Notes: generated from the sequence alone by a model not told the origin. DNA of 64,000 nt from Paenibacillus sp. BK033 (GCF_004345425.1 NZ_SLVP01000001.1:1240001-1304000); one strand, 5' to 3'. Positions 9,470-17,640 are shown, counted from the stretch's first letter. Program-made: numbers and translations.

Positions 9470-9540
9470 TTTTGTCAGCTTCTAGCGCTTCTCTTCTAGT
9501 TTTGTCGCCGTGCAGGAAACCTGGGGATTCGCGGAGAAAT
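9470..9540 (+). promoter_or_regulatory. Putative Spo0A boxes and sigma-H-type promoter of the spoIIA operon
   Basis: Two matches to the Spo0A box (consensus TTTTGTCRAA) occur at 9470-9479 (TTTTGTCAGC) and 9500-9509 (TTTTGTCGCC), 30 bp apart. Just downstream is GCAGGAAAC (9512-9520), resembling a sigma-H -35, then GAGAAAT at 9534-9540 as a poor -10. The arrangement is what is known for B. subtilis spoIIA, which needs Spo0A~P and sigma-H. The boxes are 8 of 10 matches each, so this is a prediction. Confidence 0.5.
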
Positions 9541-9586
9541 CGTAGTGCGATCCAATAGCGAAGCCCAAAGGAGTTGAACGGCGACA

Positions 9587-9940
9587 ATGAGTCTGCAAGC
9601 AGAACTGGAGCATTACCGTAATGTATTGATCGTGCGTCTCCGCGGAGAACTTGACCATCATACGGCGGATATTGTCCGCAATAAGATGGAGGCGGAGATC
9701 ATAAGAGGGGAAAGCCACCACATTATTCTAAGCCTGAAGGATCTGCAGTTTATGGACAGCTCCGGATTAGGCGTCATTTTGGGCAGATACAAGCAGATTC
9801 GCAGCAAAGGCGGCAAGATGGTCGTATGCGACGTGAACCCGAGTGTCTACCGCCTGTTTGAAATGTCGGGCTTGTTTAAGATAATGAGCATTTACGACAA
9901 TGAAAGAATGGCGATTTCTAGTCTGGAGGTGGTCTCGTAA
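9587..9940 (+). CDS. spoIIAA: Anti-sigma-F factor antagonist SpoIIAA
   Basis: A 117-residue STAS-domain protein. In its unphosphorylated form it binds SpoIIAB and frees sigma-F in the forespore; SpoIIAB inactivates it by phosphorylating a serine. That site is Ser58 in [13 protein letters not shown]. The ATG has AAAGGAG 10 nt upstream. It is the first gene of the three-gene partner-switching operon, and its stop codon overlaps the SpoIIAB start by 1 nt, which suggests translational coupling to keep the proteins in ratio. Confidence 0.97.
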   Translation: MSLQAELEHYRNVLIVRLRGELDHHTADIVRNKMEAEIIRGESHHIILSLKDLQFMDSSGLGVILGRYKQIRSKGGKMVVCDVNPSVYRLFEMSGLFKIMSIYDNERMAISSLEVVS

Positions 9941-10383
9941 TGGGACGCAACGAAATGACCTTATCCTTTAGCGCCCGGTCGGAAAATGAGGCTTTTGCCC
10001 GTATTGCGGTGGCATCTTTCGTATCGCAGCTGGACCCGACGCTTGAAGAGCTGAACGATTTGAAGACGGCTGTATCTGAAGCGGTTACGAATTCGATTAT
10101 TCACGGATACGACAGCGACCCTGCCGGCAAGGTAAACATCGAAGCGTCTATCGACGGGGACGTAGTATCGATTGCGATTTGGGATAATGGCAAGGGGATC
10201 GAGGATTTGGAACTGGCGCGTCAGCCGCTTTTTACCTCCAAGCCGGAAATGGAACGTTCGGGCATGGGCTTTACGATTATGGAAAATTTCATGGACCGTT
10301 TTGATGTGACGAGTGAATTGGGCCAAGGTACGCGGGTATCGATGCTTAAGCGTATTGAATCGAAAAAAGCGCTGTATAACTAG
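9940..10383 (+). CDS. spoIIAB: Anti-sigma-F factor and serine kinase SpoIIAB
   Basis: A 147-residue GHKL-fold kinase that holds sigma-F inactive and phosphorylates SpoIIAA. The ATP-binding motifs are in order: N box [11 protein letters not shown] (about 47-57), G1 box [10 protein letters not shown] (about 81-90), and G2 region [10 protein letters not shown] (about 105-115). Sequence follows B. subtilis SpoIIAB closely ([19 protein letters not shown]). The ATG overlaps the spoIIAA stop and has GGAGGTGG about 8 nt upstream within spoIIAA. Confidence 0.97.
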   Translation: MGRNEMTLSFSARSENEAFARIAVASFVSQLDPTLEELNDLKTAVSEAVTNSIIHGYDSDPAGKVNIEASIDGDVVSIAIWDNGKGIEDLELARQPLFTSKPEMERSGMGFTIMENFMDRFDVTSELGQGTRVSMLKRIESKKALYN

Positions 10384-10402
10384 CGTATAGGGGTTGAACC
10401 TC

Positions 10403-11158
10403 ATGGATGTCGATTTGAAGCAAACGGCTCAGCCGTATTTGGATGATGCGGAAGTCAAGCGCTTGATAGCGTTAAGTCAATCCGGCGATACGCTCGCCCG
10501 GGATACGCTTGTTCAATGTAACATAAGATTGGTTTGGTCAGTCGTACAGCGGTTTATCAACCGCGGATACGAGCCGGAGGATTTGTTCCAAATCGGGTGT
10601 ATCGGGCTGCTGAAGTCCGTCGATAAATTCGACCTGTCCTATGACGTGAAGTTCTCTACCTATGCGGTGCCGATGATTATCGGCGAGATTCAGCGCTTTT
10701 TGCGTGATGACGGTACGCTGAAGGTCAGTCGTTCACTCAAGGAGACGGCGAATAAAGTTCGGAAAATGAAGGATGAGCTGTCCAAGACGCTTGGCCGTCT
10801 GCCGACGGTCAGCGAAGTGGCGGATCGGCTTGGCATTACGCCGGAGGATGTGGTCTTCGCGCAGGAAGCGAACAAGCCGCCGACTTCCATTCACGAAACC
10901 GTATTCGAGAACGACGGCGATCCCATTACTCTCATGGATCAAATTGCGGACGACTCTCAGGAGCGCTGGTTCGACAAGCTTGCCTTGATCGAGGCGATTG
11001 AGGGCTTAAGCGAACGCGAGCGCCTGATCGTATACTTACGTTACTATAGGGATAAAACCCAATCCGAAGTCGCCAGCCGCTTGGGGATATCGCAGGTTCA
11101 GGTGTCGAGGTTGGAGAAGAAAATTTTGCAGTCCATACGCGAACAAATTGCCCAATGA
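10403..11158 (+). CDS. sigF: RNA polymerase sigma-F factor
   Basis: A 251-residue sigma-70-family factor (SpoIIAC) that directs the first forespore-specific transcription. Region 2 is visible at GYEPEDLFQIGCIGLLKSVDKF and the -10 recognition helix IGEIQRFLRDD; region 3 at PTVSEVADRLG; region 4 has the helix-turn-helix QSEVASRLGISQVQVSRLEKK near the C-terminus. The ATG at 10403 is chosen because AGGGG lies 10 nt upstream, rather than the in-frame TTG at 10394 which abuts that site. The 3' end (AAATTGCCCAATG) is repeated 44 nt downstream, see the repeat entry. Confidence 0.97.
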   Translation: MDVDLKQTAQPYLDDAEVKRLIALSQSGDTLARDTLVQCNIRLVWSVVQRFINRGYEPEDLFQIGCIGLLKSVDKFDLSYDVKFSTYAVPMIIGEIQRFLRDDGTLKVSRSLKETANKVRKMKDELSKTLGRLPTVSEVADRLGITPEDVVFAQEANKPPTSIHETVFENDGDPITLMDQIADDSQERWFDKLALIEAIEGLSERERLIVYLRYYRDKTQSEVASRLGISQVQVSRLEKKILQSIREQIAQ

Positions 11159-11230
11159 AATGGAAATTTGTTCGTCGTAAATACGCGAACAAATTGCCCA
11201 ATGCGCTCCTCATTTTGCTGAGGAGCGCAT
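11136..11230 (+). repeat. Duplicated end of sigF with alternative hairpin arms
   Basis: The 22-bp string beginning TACGCGAACAAATTG and ending CCCAATG occurs at the 3' end of sigF and again at 11182-11203. Between them AAATTTGTTCG (11164-11174) is complementary to both copies, so it can pair with either. A 12-bp perfect stem ATGCGCTCCTCA / TGAGGAGCGCAT (11201-11212 and 11219-11230) follows, without a T run. Confidence 0.85.
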
Positions 11231-11234
11231 AAAG

Positions 11235-11285
11235 ACCAAATGGCCGCCGCCTTTTCAAGGTGCCGCGAAGCCATTTGGTTTTTTC
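11235..11285 (+). terminator. Intrinsic terminator of the spoIIA operon
   Basis: Stem ACCAAATGGC / GCCATTTGGT (11235-11244 and 11270-11279) followed by TTTTTT. It overlaps the 3' coding end of the convergent kinase gene, whose last codons (KKPNGFAAP) are therefore partly shaped by the terminator. Confidence 0.85.
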
Positions 11286-11758
11286 TTTTTTGTATCGCTC
11301 AAGCGGACAACTTTGTCTCCATGCTTCTGAAGCTTGCCTTCAAACGCGGTTTTATTCCGTTCAAAATCGCTCGTCCACTTGAGCATCATTCGGAGCATAT
11401 AAAAATCAGGCTTGTAATGACTAGTCTCCAGGCCAAGCTTTTGTTTAGCGAAGCGGGAAAATATCCTCCATAGGCGCACCAAAATCGGTGTATCCACAAA
11501 AATAATCGTCTCTGCCAACCTGTACAGGTATTGGTAGGAATCCCGGTCCGTTCCCTCCAATATCCATGCTCCGTTACGGTCGATGTCCATAATCACCTCA
11601 AGCTGCTCTTCTGCCGTCCGCTTTGCTCTTCCCGTTTCAGTATGTTGATGAACAATAGCATCAAGCTCATACCAGGGAATATGAAGCTGCTCGGACAATT
11701 GCTTGGCAAGCGTCGTTTTGCCGCTGGCTACGATGCCGACAATAAATATTTTGTTCAT
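11255..11758 (-). CDS. Small P-loop kinase, adenylate-kinase/FlaR-like
   Basis: A 167-residue P-loop NTPase. Walker A is GIVASGKTTLAKQL at residues 8-21; an Asp-rich strand follows (PWYELDAIVHQ), and the LID-like and C-terminal parts carry WRIFSRFAKQKLG. This pattern is seen in proteins annotated as topology modulation protein FlaR or adenylate-kinase-related. It lacks full adenylate kinase length. The ATG overlaps the stop of the upstream gene by 4 nt, so the two form an operon of paralogue-like kinases. The natural substrate is unknown. Confidence 0.75.
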   Translation of the reverse strand: MNKIFIVGIVASGKTTLAKQLSEQLHIPWYELDAIVHQHTETGRAKRTAEEQLEVIMDIDRNGAWILEGTDRDSYQYLYRLAETIIFVDTPILVRLWRIFSRFAKQKLGLETSHYKPDFYMLRMMLKWTSDFERNKTAFEGKLQKHGDKVVRLSDTKKKKPNGFAAP

Positions 11759-12273
11759 TCCTTGTTTTTCCCCAAGCTGTTCAGAAAACGTTTAGCCTCG
11801 CCCGGCGATTTGAGGATCACGACTTTCTTTTCCCCGGACAATTGCTGAAGTTTGCTCATGATTTCAGGTCTCCTTGTATTCGGGTATTCCCATATCCACT
11901 TCAAAAATGGCAAATCGATTTTTTCCTTGCATCCGGGTCCCATATCCGGCCTGGTTTTGTTCCGGTATCGAATGGATCTTTTGATTGCGCGGTATAGGCA
12001 TAACAGTCTCGGGAAATCGAGAAAAATGATCGTATCGGCGGCATTTAGCCGGATATCGAGCGTTCCTCCGTAATTTCCGTCGATGATCCAATCCTCACGT
12101 TTGACCAGCTCGTTTTGGACGATCATTTGCTCCTGCCGCGGTACGCCTACCCAATTGGGCTTCCAGAATAACGCATCCAGGTGAGTTACCTCCCGGTTAA
12201 GCGCTTGGCCAAGCTTTCGGGCCATGGTGGACTTGCCCGCTCCGCCCGATCCTATGATGGCAATCCGTTTCAT
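11755..12273 (-). CDS. P-loop kinase, FlaR / topology-modulation-like
   Basis: A 172-residue P-loop protein. Walker A GSGGAGKSTMARKL is at 8-21, HLDALFWKPNW at about 36-46, DWIIDGNYGGTLD at about 61-73 and FLDFPRLLCLYR near 84-95; this set of motifs is typical of the FlaR/topology modulation group of putative kinases. It is the first gene of the two-gene minus-strand operon and is divergent from spoVAA. The pair interrupts the sigF-to-spoVA order that is contiguous in B. subtilis. Confidence 0.78.
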   Translation of the reverse strand: MKRIAIIGSGGAGKSTMARKLGQALNREVTHLDALFWKPNWVGVPRQEQMIVQNELVKREDWIIDGNYGGTLDIRLNAADTIIFLDFPRLLCLYRAIKRSIRYRNKTRPDMGPGCKEKIDLPFLKWIWEYPNTRRPEIMSKLQQLSGEKKVVILKSPGEAKRFLNSLGKNKE

Positions 12274-12365
12274 TGCGTCCTCCCGAAGTTGTTTATGCTC
12301 TTTACTAATTCCATCCGGCGAAGGTTATTCCTTGCGGCAGTTTCAATTTATTACCTTTATAAGCA

Positions 12366-12396
12366 TGACTATCCGCTATCTCCTTTTCTCATACTA
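12366..12396 (+). promoter_or_regulatory. Sigma-G-type promoter of the spoVA operon
   Basis: TGACTA (12366-12371), an 18-bp spacer, and CATACTA (12390-12396) match the forespore sigma-G consensus (TGMATA, 17-18, CATACTA) well. It lies 44 bp upstream of spoVAA, which is sigma-G-dependent in B. subtilis. Confidence 0.75.
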
Positions 12397-12439
12397 ACAG
12401 GGAAGTAAACCCTTAACGGGAACAAAGGAATGATGACAG

Positions 12440-13090
12440 ATGGACGCAACTGAGCCATCCGCCCTCTATCTGCGACTTAAGAAGAAAGTAAGTATACGGC
12501 CGGAGCGCAGCGTAACGCTGGGACAGGTGTCCAGGCTGCTGGCGCCCAACGAGAAGCTGGAGCAAGAGCTTAACGAGCTTGTGCTGTACCGCCATCATAA
12601 AGGGGACGGGAACCGGGTTGTCATTGACCTGCTTCAGATCGTGCGGGTTGTGAGGGAAGCGGCGCCGGGACTGTCCGTGGAAGCCTACGGCGATCCGCAG
12701 GTACTTATCATGATATCCCCCAAACCCCAGAAGCCGCGTATTGTTGTGCTTGTGTTCGCATGGCTTTTGCTCTTTTTCGGAGCGGGACTTGCGATTATGA
12801 ATTTCCACACGGATGTCAGCATGAAGGAGGTTCATATCCGGATTGTCGAGCTCCTGACCGGCAAGCGGACCGATCATCCTTTATGGTTCCAGATCCCGTA
12901 TTCGATCGGAATCGGCCTAGGCATGATTCTGTTCTTTAACCATCTCTTCAAGAAGCGGTTCAACGAAGAGCCCAACCCTCTCGAGGTGGAGCTGTATACG
13001 TATCAGGAAAATGTAAATGCCTACGTTATTGCGGACGAAATGCGCAAAAAAAACCGGCAGCACGGAGAGCGGGGCGATGACGATGCGTGA
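12440..13090 (+). CDS. spoVAA: Stage V sporulation protein AA
   Basis: A 216-residue protein of the spoVA operon, whose products move dipicolinic acid into the spore and out again at germination. The N-terminal half is soluble (LYLRLKKKVSIRPERSVTLGQVSRLL) and the C-terminal half carries two hydrophobic segments (about 97-115 and 148-168) before a charged tail. The ATG has AAAGGA about 10 nt upstream and a sigma-G promoter about 45 bp before it. It overlaps spoVAB by 14 nt. Confidence 0.92.
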   Translation: MDATEPSALYLRLKKKVSIRPERSVTLGQVSRLLAPNEKLEQELNELVLYRHHKGDGNRVVIDLLQIVRVVREAAPGLSVEAYGDPQVLIMISPKPQKPRIVVLVFAWLLLFFGAGLAIMNFHTDVSMKEVHIRIVELLTGKRTDHPLWFQIPYSIGIGLGMILFFNHLFKKRFNEEPNPLEVELYTYQENVNAYVIADEMRKKNRQHGERGDDDA

Positions 13091-13511
13091 TTGGCTGATG
13101 CACTTGTTCGTGATGCTGCTCGGACTCTCAGGAGGTCTTGCCGTCGGCAGCGGACTTGTCGCGTTTCTGATCATTCTCGATCTGATCCCTAGGCTTGCCC
13201 AGATCGCTTACGCCTATCGCGTGTCCATATGGTTCGAGACGGCTGTCATTTGCGGTTCAATGTACTGGACCTTTGCCGATTTCATGGATTGGCGATTGAC
13301 GCTGCCGAAGGCTTTTATTCTGACCGTTTCCGGTCTGATGACCGGTATGTTCGTCGGCATGCTGGCAGGAGCATTGACGGAGGTTATGAACGTGCTGCCG
13401 ATTCTTGCGAAGCGAATGAATCTGTCCGATTATCTGGTGGGTCTTGTAATGGCAATGGTGCTTGGCAAAACACTGGGCTCTTTGTTCGATTGGCTGTATT
13501 TCCAGTGGTAG
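13077..13511 (+). CDS. spoVAB: Stage V sporulation protein AB
   Basis: A 144-residue integral membrane protein with about four hydrophobic segments. The sequence RLAQIAYAYRVSIWFETAV followed by LSGGLAVGSGLVAFLI in its N-terminal half is typical of SpoVAB. The ATG at 13077, inside the end of spoVAA, has GGAG 9 nt upstream. It is thought to act with SpoVAA in the spore inner membrane; its exact role is not settled. Confidence 0.92.
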   Translation: MTMRDWLMHLFVMLLGLSGGLAVGSGLVAFLIILDLIPRLAQIAYAYRVSIWFETAVICGSMYWTFADFMDWRLTLPKAFILTVSGLMTGMFVGMLAGALTEVMNVLPILAKRMNLSDYLVGLVMAMVLGKTLGSLFDWLYFQW

Positions 13512-13542
13512 CAAGTAAAACAGACACGAAAGGACGATGACG

Positions 13543-15183
13543 ATGACGGATCGGGAGAAGGACCGGGAACAAAATAACGGGAAGCCCCCGTTTATGTACA
13601 TACCGGAAGCGCAAAAAAAAGAGGAGCAGGGAATGGCAATCCCGACTCCTCCTTTTGAATTAACGGGTCGCACGGTCAAGCATGGCCAGACTCTCGCGGG
13701 ACATGAGAAAGCCGACGGCAAGGATGATGCGATTCCTGCAAGTCTGGACGAGGTTTTCGAGCGGCTGGAGAACGAAGTGGGGTATAAGGTAAGCTTCGAT
13801 ATCGTGGTGCGCGAAATGACGTTTGGGGAAAGGCGCGCCGCTTTTTTCTACATGAATGGCCTCGCCAAGGATACAATCCTGACCGAAGTTCTCAAACGGC
13901 TCACATATTTGCAGCCAGACGACGTTTCGGGCGACGCCTTTCATAATTTCCTTCATTTGTATGTGCCTGCCGCGCAGGTGGAAAAGAAGGATAAATGGAA
14001 TGAGATGCTGACCTTCGTCTTATCCGGCGCCACAGCGATGTTTATTGACAAAGAACCGCATGCGATCATTATCGATGCGAAGGCTTTCCCGGCGCGCAAT
14101 CCGGAGGAACCGACGCTTGAACGCGTTGTGCGCGGCAGCCGCGACGGCTTTGTGGAAACCATGATGATGAACGTCTCGCTTGTCCGCAGACGCCTCCGCG
14201 ATCCGCAGCTCCGTTATGAGCTTGTCAGGGTCGGGGAACGCACGCAATCCGATATTTGCATTGCCTATATCAATGATCTGGCCGATCCGGAGCTGGTCAA
14301 ATCGATCAAGGACAAAATCGAACTCGTGCATATAGACGGGCTGCCGCTAGCGGATAAGCAGTTGGAAGAAGCGACCGTGCAAAGGGGTTGGAATCCCTTT
14401 CCGCTTGTGAGATACTCGGAACGTCCCGATGTAGTCGCCGCCCATCTGCTGGAAGGCTCCGTGGTCGTGTTTGTGGACACTTCGCCAAGCGCCATGATAT
14501 TGCCGACTACCTTTTTTGATCTAATCCAGCACGCGGAGGAGAACCGGCAGACTCCGTTTATCGGAACCTACCTGCGGTGGGTTCGTTTTCTCGGGATTTT
14601 CTCCTCGTTGTTCCTGCTGCCTTTATGGCTCCTGTTCGTGGTTCATCCCGAGCTGAAGCCTCAGGCTCTAACCTTCCTGGGGCCGGAAAAAGTCGGCAAG
14701 CTGCCGCTGATCGTGCAGTTTCTGATCGTGGAGGTCGGCGTTGATCTCATGAGGCTCGCTTCGGTGCATACGCCGTCAACGCTGGCAACCGCCGTCTCCC
14801 TCGTTGCGGCCATCATGGTTGGCGATATAGCGGTCAAAACCGGGCTGTTCATCAATGAAGTTATTCTCTACATGGCTATTGCCGCCGTGGGGATGTTCGC
14901 TACGCCAAGCTATGAGCTTGGGCTTGCCAACCGGATTGTCAGGCTTGTGCTGATCATTGCTGTCACCCTGTTTAACGCTCCGGGGTTTATTATCGCAACA
15001 ACCGCGATTCTGATGATGCTGTGCATGCAGCGTTCGTTCAACCGTCCGTATATGTGGCCGTTTATTCCGTTTGATTACAGAGCGATGTGGAACATCATCG
15101 TAAGGAAGCCGGTGCTCAAAAACCGGACTCGTCCCAACCTTCTCCGCCCGCAGCAAAGCGACAAAATGCCGCGTACCGATTAG
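13543..15183 (+). CDS. spoVAF: SpoVAF, GerA-family spore membrane protein
   Basis: A 546-residue GerA/SpoVAF protein. The large soluble N-terminal domain contains the family stretches GFVETMMMNVSLVRRRLRD and DLADPELVKSIKDKI, and PTTFFDLIQHAEE precedes a C-terminal block of five or so membrane segments (about residues 340-510). The N-terminal 60 residues are charged and low-complexity. The start is taken as ATG 13543 (AGG 9 nt upstream) although ATG 13537 is also in frame. It follows spoVAB directly: spoVAC, spoVAD and spoVAE, which lie between them in B. subtilis, are absent here. SpoVAF works with germinant receptors in spore germination. Confidence 0.9.
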   Translation: MTDREKDREQNNGKPPFMYIPEAQKKEEQGMAIPTPPFELTGRTVKHGQTLAGHEKADGKDDAIPASLDEVFERLENEVGYKVSFDIVVREMTFGERRAAFFYMNGLAKDTILTEVLKRLTYLQPDDVSGDAFHNFLHLYVPAAQVEKKDKWNEMLTFVLSGATAMFIDKEPHAIIIDAKAFPARNPEEPTLERVVRGSRDGFVETMMMNVSLVRRRLRDPQLRYELVRVGERTQSDICIAYINDLADPELVKSIKDKIELVHIDGLPLADKQLEEATVQRGWNPFPLVRYSERPDVVAAHLLEGSVVVFVDTSPSAMILPTTFFDLIQHAEENRQTPFIGTYLRWVRFLGIFSSLFLLPLWLLFVVHPELKPQALTFLGPEKVGKLPLIVQFLIVEVGVDLMRLASVHTPSTLATAVSLVAAIMVGDIAVKTGLFINEVILYMAIAAVGMFATPSYELGLANRIVRLVLIIAVTLFNAPGFIIATTAILMMLCMQRSFNRPYMWPFIPFDYRAMWNIIVRKPVLKNRTRPNLLRPQQSDKMPRTD

Positions 15184-15320
15184 AGGCCAAGAAATACAAA
15201 TCAAATGTGAATTTATCCATTTCTCTCAAGGTTAGATTGCGATATACTGTGGCTATTGGTACAAATCGCAATCAACTTCTATTACGTCCTGTAGTAGATA
15301 TCTGAGGGGGAACATCATTC

Positions 15321-16649
15321 GTGTACTTACATGGCACAAGCAAAATTAATGCCCGAGGACATTTGGAGATTGGCGGAGTTGATGTAACGGATCTGGCGAA
15401 GGAATACGGCACGCCGCTCTACATCGTCGACGAGACGCTTATTCGTCAACGGGCAAATGAATACGTAAACGCATTTAAGGAATCCGGCCTGAAATTCCAG
15501 GTTGCCTACGCAAGCAAAGCATTCTCGGTTATGGCCATGTGCGCGATTGCCGATCAAGAGGGCTTGTCGCTCGACGTTGTGTCCGACGGGGAGCTGTATA
15601 CGGCTTTGCAGGCAGGATTTCCGGCAGCCCGCATCCATTTCCACGGCAACAACAAAACGCCGGACGAAATCAACATGGCGCTTGATGCCAATATCGGATG
15701 CTTCGTCGTAGACAACTTTGTCGAGCTGCACCTGTTAAATGCGCTAGCCGCAAACAAGGGCAAAAAAGTTAAAATTCTGTTCCGGATTACGCCGGGCGTG
15801 GAAGCTCATACGCATGAATATATTTCGACCGGCCAGGAAGACTCGAAGTTTGGCTTTGACCTTGGCAACGGTGCCGCGAAGCAGGCCATCCGTGAAGCGC
15901 TCGAGCTCTCGAATCTCGAAATTTTGGGCGTGCATTCCCATATTGGCTCCCAAATTTTCGAAGTTGACGGCTTCCGCATGGCAGTGGATAAAGTTGTGGC
16001 TTTCGCCGTTCAAATCCGCGACGAGCTTGGGCTTACCTTCAAGGTCATTAACCTTGGCGGCGGCTTCGGCATCCGTTATGTGGAAGGCGACACTCCGCTT
16101 CCGGTAGCCCAATACGTGGCTGCCATTACCGACGCGGTGATTTCGAATTTCTCGGCCGCTAACTTCCCGCTGCCCGAAATTTGGGTTGAGCCGGGCCGCA
16201 GCATCGTCGGCGACGCAGGCACAACGCTGTACACCGTTGGCACAATGAAAGATATTCCGGGCGTACGCAAATATATCGCGGTGGACGGCGGCATGATGGA
16301 TAACCCTCGTCCGGCGCTGTATCAATCGCGTTACGAAGCGATTTTGGCGAACCGCGCGAACGAAGCGGCTACGGAAACCGTTACGATCGCAGGCAAAGCA
16401 TGCGAAAGCGGCGACAAGCTTATTATCGACCTTGAGCTGCCGAAAGCGGAAACGGGCGACTTGCTCGCCGTCTCCTGCACGGGCGCTTATAACTACTCGA
16501 TGGCGAGCAACTACAACCGTTTCCGCCGTCCTGCCGTTGTCTTCGTGAAAGACGGCCAATCCGACCTCGTTGTGCAGCGCGAATCGCTCGAAAATATCGT
16601 CGGCAACGACGTAATTCCGGCTAGACTTCTCAAATCGCTTGCTAAGTGA
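15321..16649 (+). CDS. lysA: Diaminopimelate decarboxylase
   Basis: This 442-residue PLP enzyme removes CO2 from meso-diaminopimelate to give L-lysine, the last lysine-biosynthesis step. The PLP lysine is Lys66 in VAYASKAFSV; other family motifs are HSHIGSQIF, GGGFGIRY, EPGRSIVGDAG and the C-terminal CTGAYNYSMASNYNRF. The GTG start has GAGGGGG about 11 nt upstream. The position after spoVAF is the same as in B. subtilis. A 137-bp gap precedes it. Confidence 0.96.
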   Translation: MYLHGTSKINARGHLEIGGVDVTDLAKEYGTPLYIVDETLIRQRANEYVNAFKESGLKFQVAYASKAFSVMAMCAIADQEGLSLDVVSDGELYTALQAGFPAARIHFHGNNKTPDEINMALDANIGCFVVDNFVELHLLNALAANKGKKVKILFRITPGVEAHTHEYISTGQEDSKFGFDLGNGAAKQAIREALELSNLEILGVHSHIGSQIFEVDGFRMAVDKVVAFAVQIRDELGLTFKVINLGGGFGIRYVEGDTPLPVAQYVAAITDAVISNFSAANFPLPEIWVEPGRSIVGDAGTTLYTVGTMKDIPGVRKYIAVDGGMMDNPRPALYQSRYEAILANRANEAATETVTIAGKACESGDKLIIDLELPKAETGDLLAVSCTGAYNYSMASNYNRFRRPAVVFVKDGQSDLVVQRESLENIVGNDVIPARLLKSLAK

Positions 16650-16703
16650 GGGAGATTTTTGGTAACGTAGTCTTATTCGGACATAGAAAGGTAGATGTTA
16701 GAC

Positions 16704-17135
16704 ATGGCTAAACAAGCAAAAATCACACTTGAGAACGGCGCAGAGGTTATTCTCGATCTGTTCGACCAAGATGCTCCAAATACGGTAGCAAACTTCGAAA
16801 AGCTTGCAAACGAAGGCTTCTATAACGGCGTGGTATTCCACCGCGTTATTCCAGGTTTCGTTGCGCAAGGCGGCTGCCCTAACGGCACAGGCACTGGCGG
16901 TCCCGGCTACACCATCAATTGCGAGATCAACCCGAACAAGCATGAACGCGGTACGCTCGCAATGGCACACGCAGGCCGCAACACAGGCGGAAGCCAGTTC
17001 TACATCTGCTATCAACCACAGCCGCATCTTGACGGCCAACATACCGTATTTGGCAAAGTTGCTAAAGGCATGGAGCATGTTGACGCGTTCAAAGGACGCG
17101 ATAAAATGCAAAAGGTTGAAGTTTACGAAGTTTAA
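16704..17135 (+). CDS. ppiB: Peptidyl-prolyl cis-trans isomerase, cyclophilin type
   Basis: A 143-residue cytoplasmic cyclophilin. Active-site motifs are present: [40 protein letters not shown] and HTVFGKV. The start is taken at ATG 16704 (AAAGG 12 nt upstream); an in-frame ATG at 16695 is too close to that site (3 nt). There is no signal peptide. Position before the ribD riboswitch is as in B. subtilis. Confidence 0.94.
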   Translation: MAKQAKITLENGAEVILDLFDQDAPNTVANFEKLANEGFYNGVVFHRVIPGFVAQGGCPNGTGTGGPGYTINCEINPNKHERGTLAMAHAGRNTGGSQFYICYQPQPHLDGQHTVFGKVAKGMEHVDAFKGRDKMQKVEVYEV

Positions 17136-17171
17136 TGTTAAGATACTAACAAATTTATAGTTTGTGGCTTA

Positions 17172-17369
17172 CCTTCGGGGCAGGGTGAAAATCCCAACCG
17201 GCGGTGATCGAGCGGCGCTAGCACAACAGGAATCACCTGCGTGCGGCGCTTACTCGTCAGTCCGTGACCCGGGCCGTCCCGCGCAAGAGCGATTCATCGC
17301 ATTGCGAGGGAAGGAACGGTGGACCTGGTGCAATTCCGGGACCGACAGTATAGTCTGGATGGGAGAAGG
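17172..17369 (+). ncRNA. FMN riboswitch (RFN element)
   Basis: The conserved parts of the FMN aptamer are all present in order: CTTCGGGGCAGGGTGAAAAT, CCCAACCGGCGGTGAT, GTCCGTGACCCG, GGTGGACCTGGTGCAATTC, CCGACAGTATAGTC and TGGATGGGAGAAGG. Closing stem P1 pairs CCTTC (17172-17176) with GAAGG (17365-17369). The P2/P3 side arm (GAGCGGCGCTAGC to GTGCGGCGC) is longer than usual. FMN binding should switch off the riboflavin operon that follows. Confidence 0.97.
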
Positions 17370-17596
17370 GGACACATTCGATGCGTTTGCGCATAAGCGT
17401 TCATGCTTATTTTTCTTGTGCTTATTTTCACAAGTTGAATGGGTTTGTTTGAAATATAAGAAAAGTATAGGTTGTTTATATTTTTTATACTGGACTTGTA
17501 TTTCATCCGCGAAACGCTTGCGGTTCTCTATGGGGGCCGCAATGCCGTTTGCGTGTGAACAGTTTCTTTTTGCAGGCATGGAATGGTTATTTTTCC
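17370..17596 (+). other. Structured linker between FMN aptamer and distal terminator
   Basis: About 225 nt without a gene. Visible hairpins: ATAAGC / GCTTAT (17393-17410) followed by TTTTCTT, a terminator-like structure close to the aptamer; CTTGTG / CACAAG (17415-17434); AGTATA / TATACT around 17466-17490; and a GCGG / CCGC stem near 17520-17543. The first is a candidate proximal terminator of the riboswitch. Confidence 0.6.
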
Positions 17597-17634
17597 CACC
17601 CCCGTTGGCTAAGCTGGCTAATGGGGGTGTTTTT
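17597..17634 (+). terminator. Riboswitch terminator overlapping the ribD ribosome binding site
   Basis: Stem CACCCCC (17597-17603) / GGGGGTG (17623-17629), extended inward by GTTGGC pairing with GGCTAAT, is followed by TTTTT. The 3' arm GGGGGTG is also the only Shine-Dalgarno-like sequence before ribD (11 nt spacing), so the hairpin could both stop transcription and hide the ribosome binding site. Confidence 0.85.
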
Positions 17635-17640
17635 GCATTT

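Noticed and set aside
17164-17640. Long open frame running through the riboswitch into ribD
   Set aside because: It overlaps the conserved FMN aptamer and a terminator; the ribD N-terminus matches homologues only from 17641.
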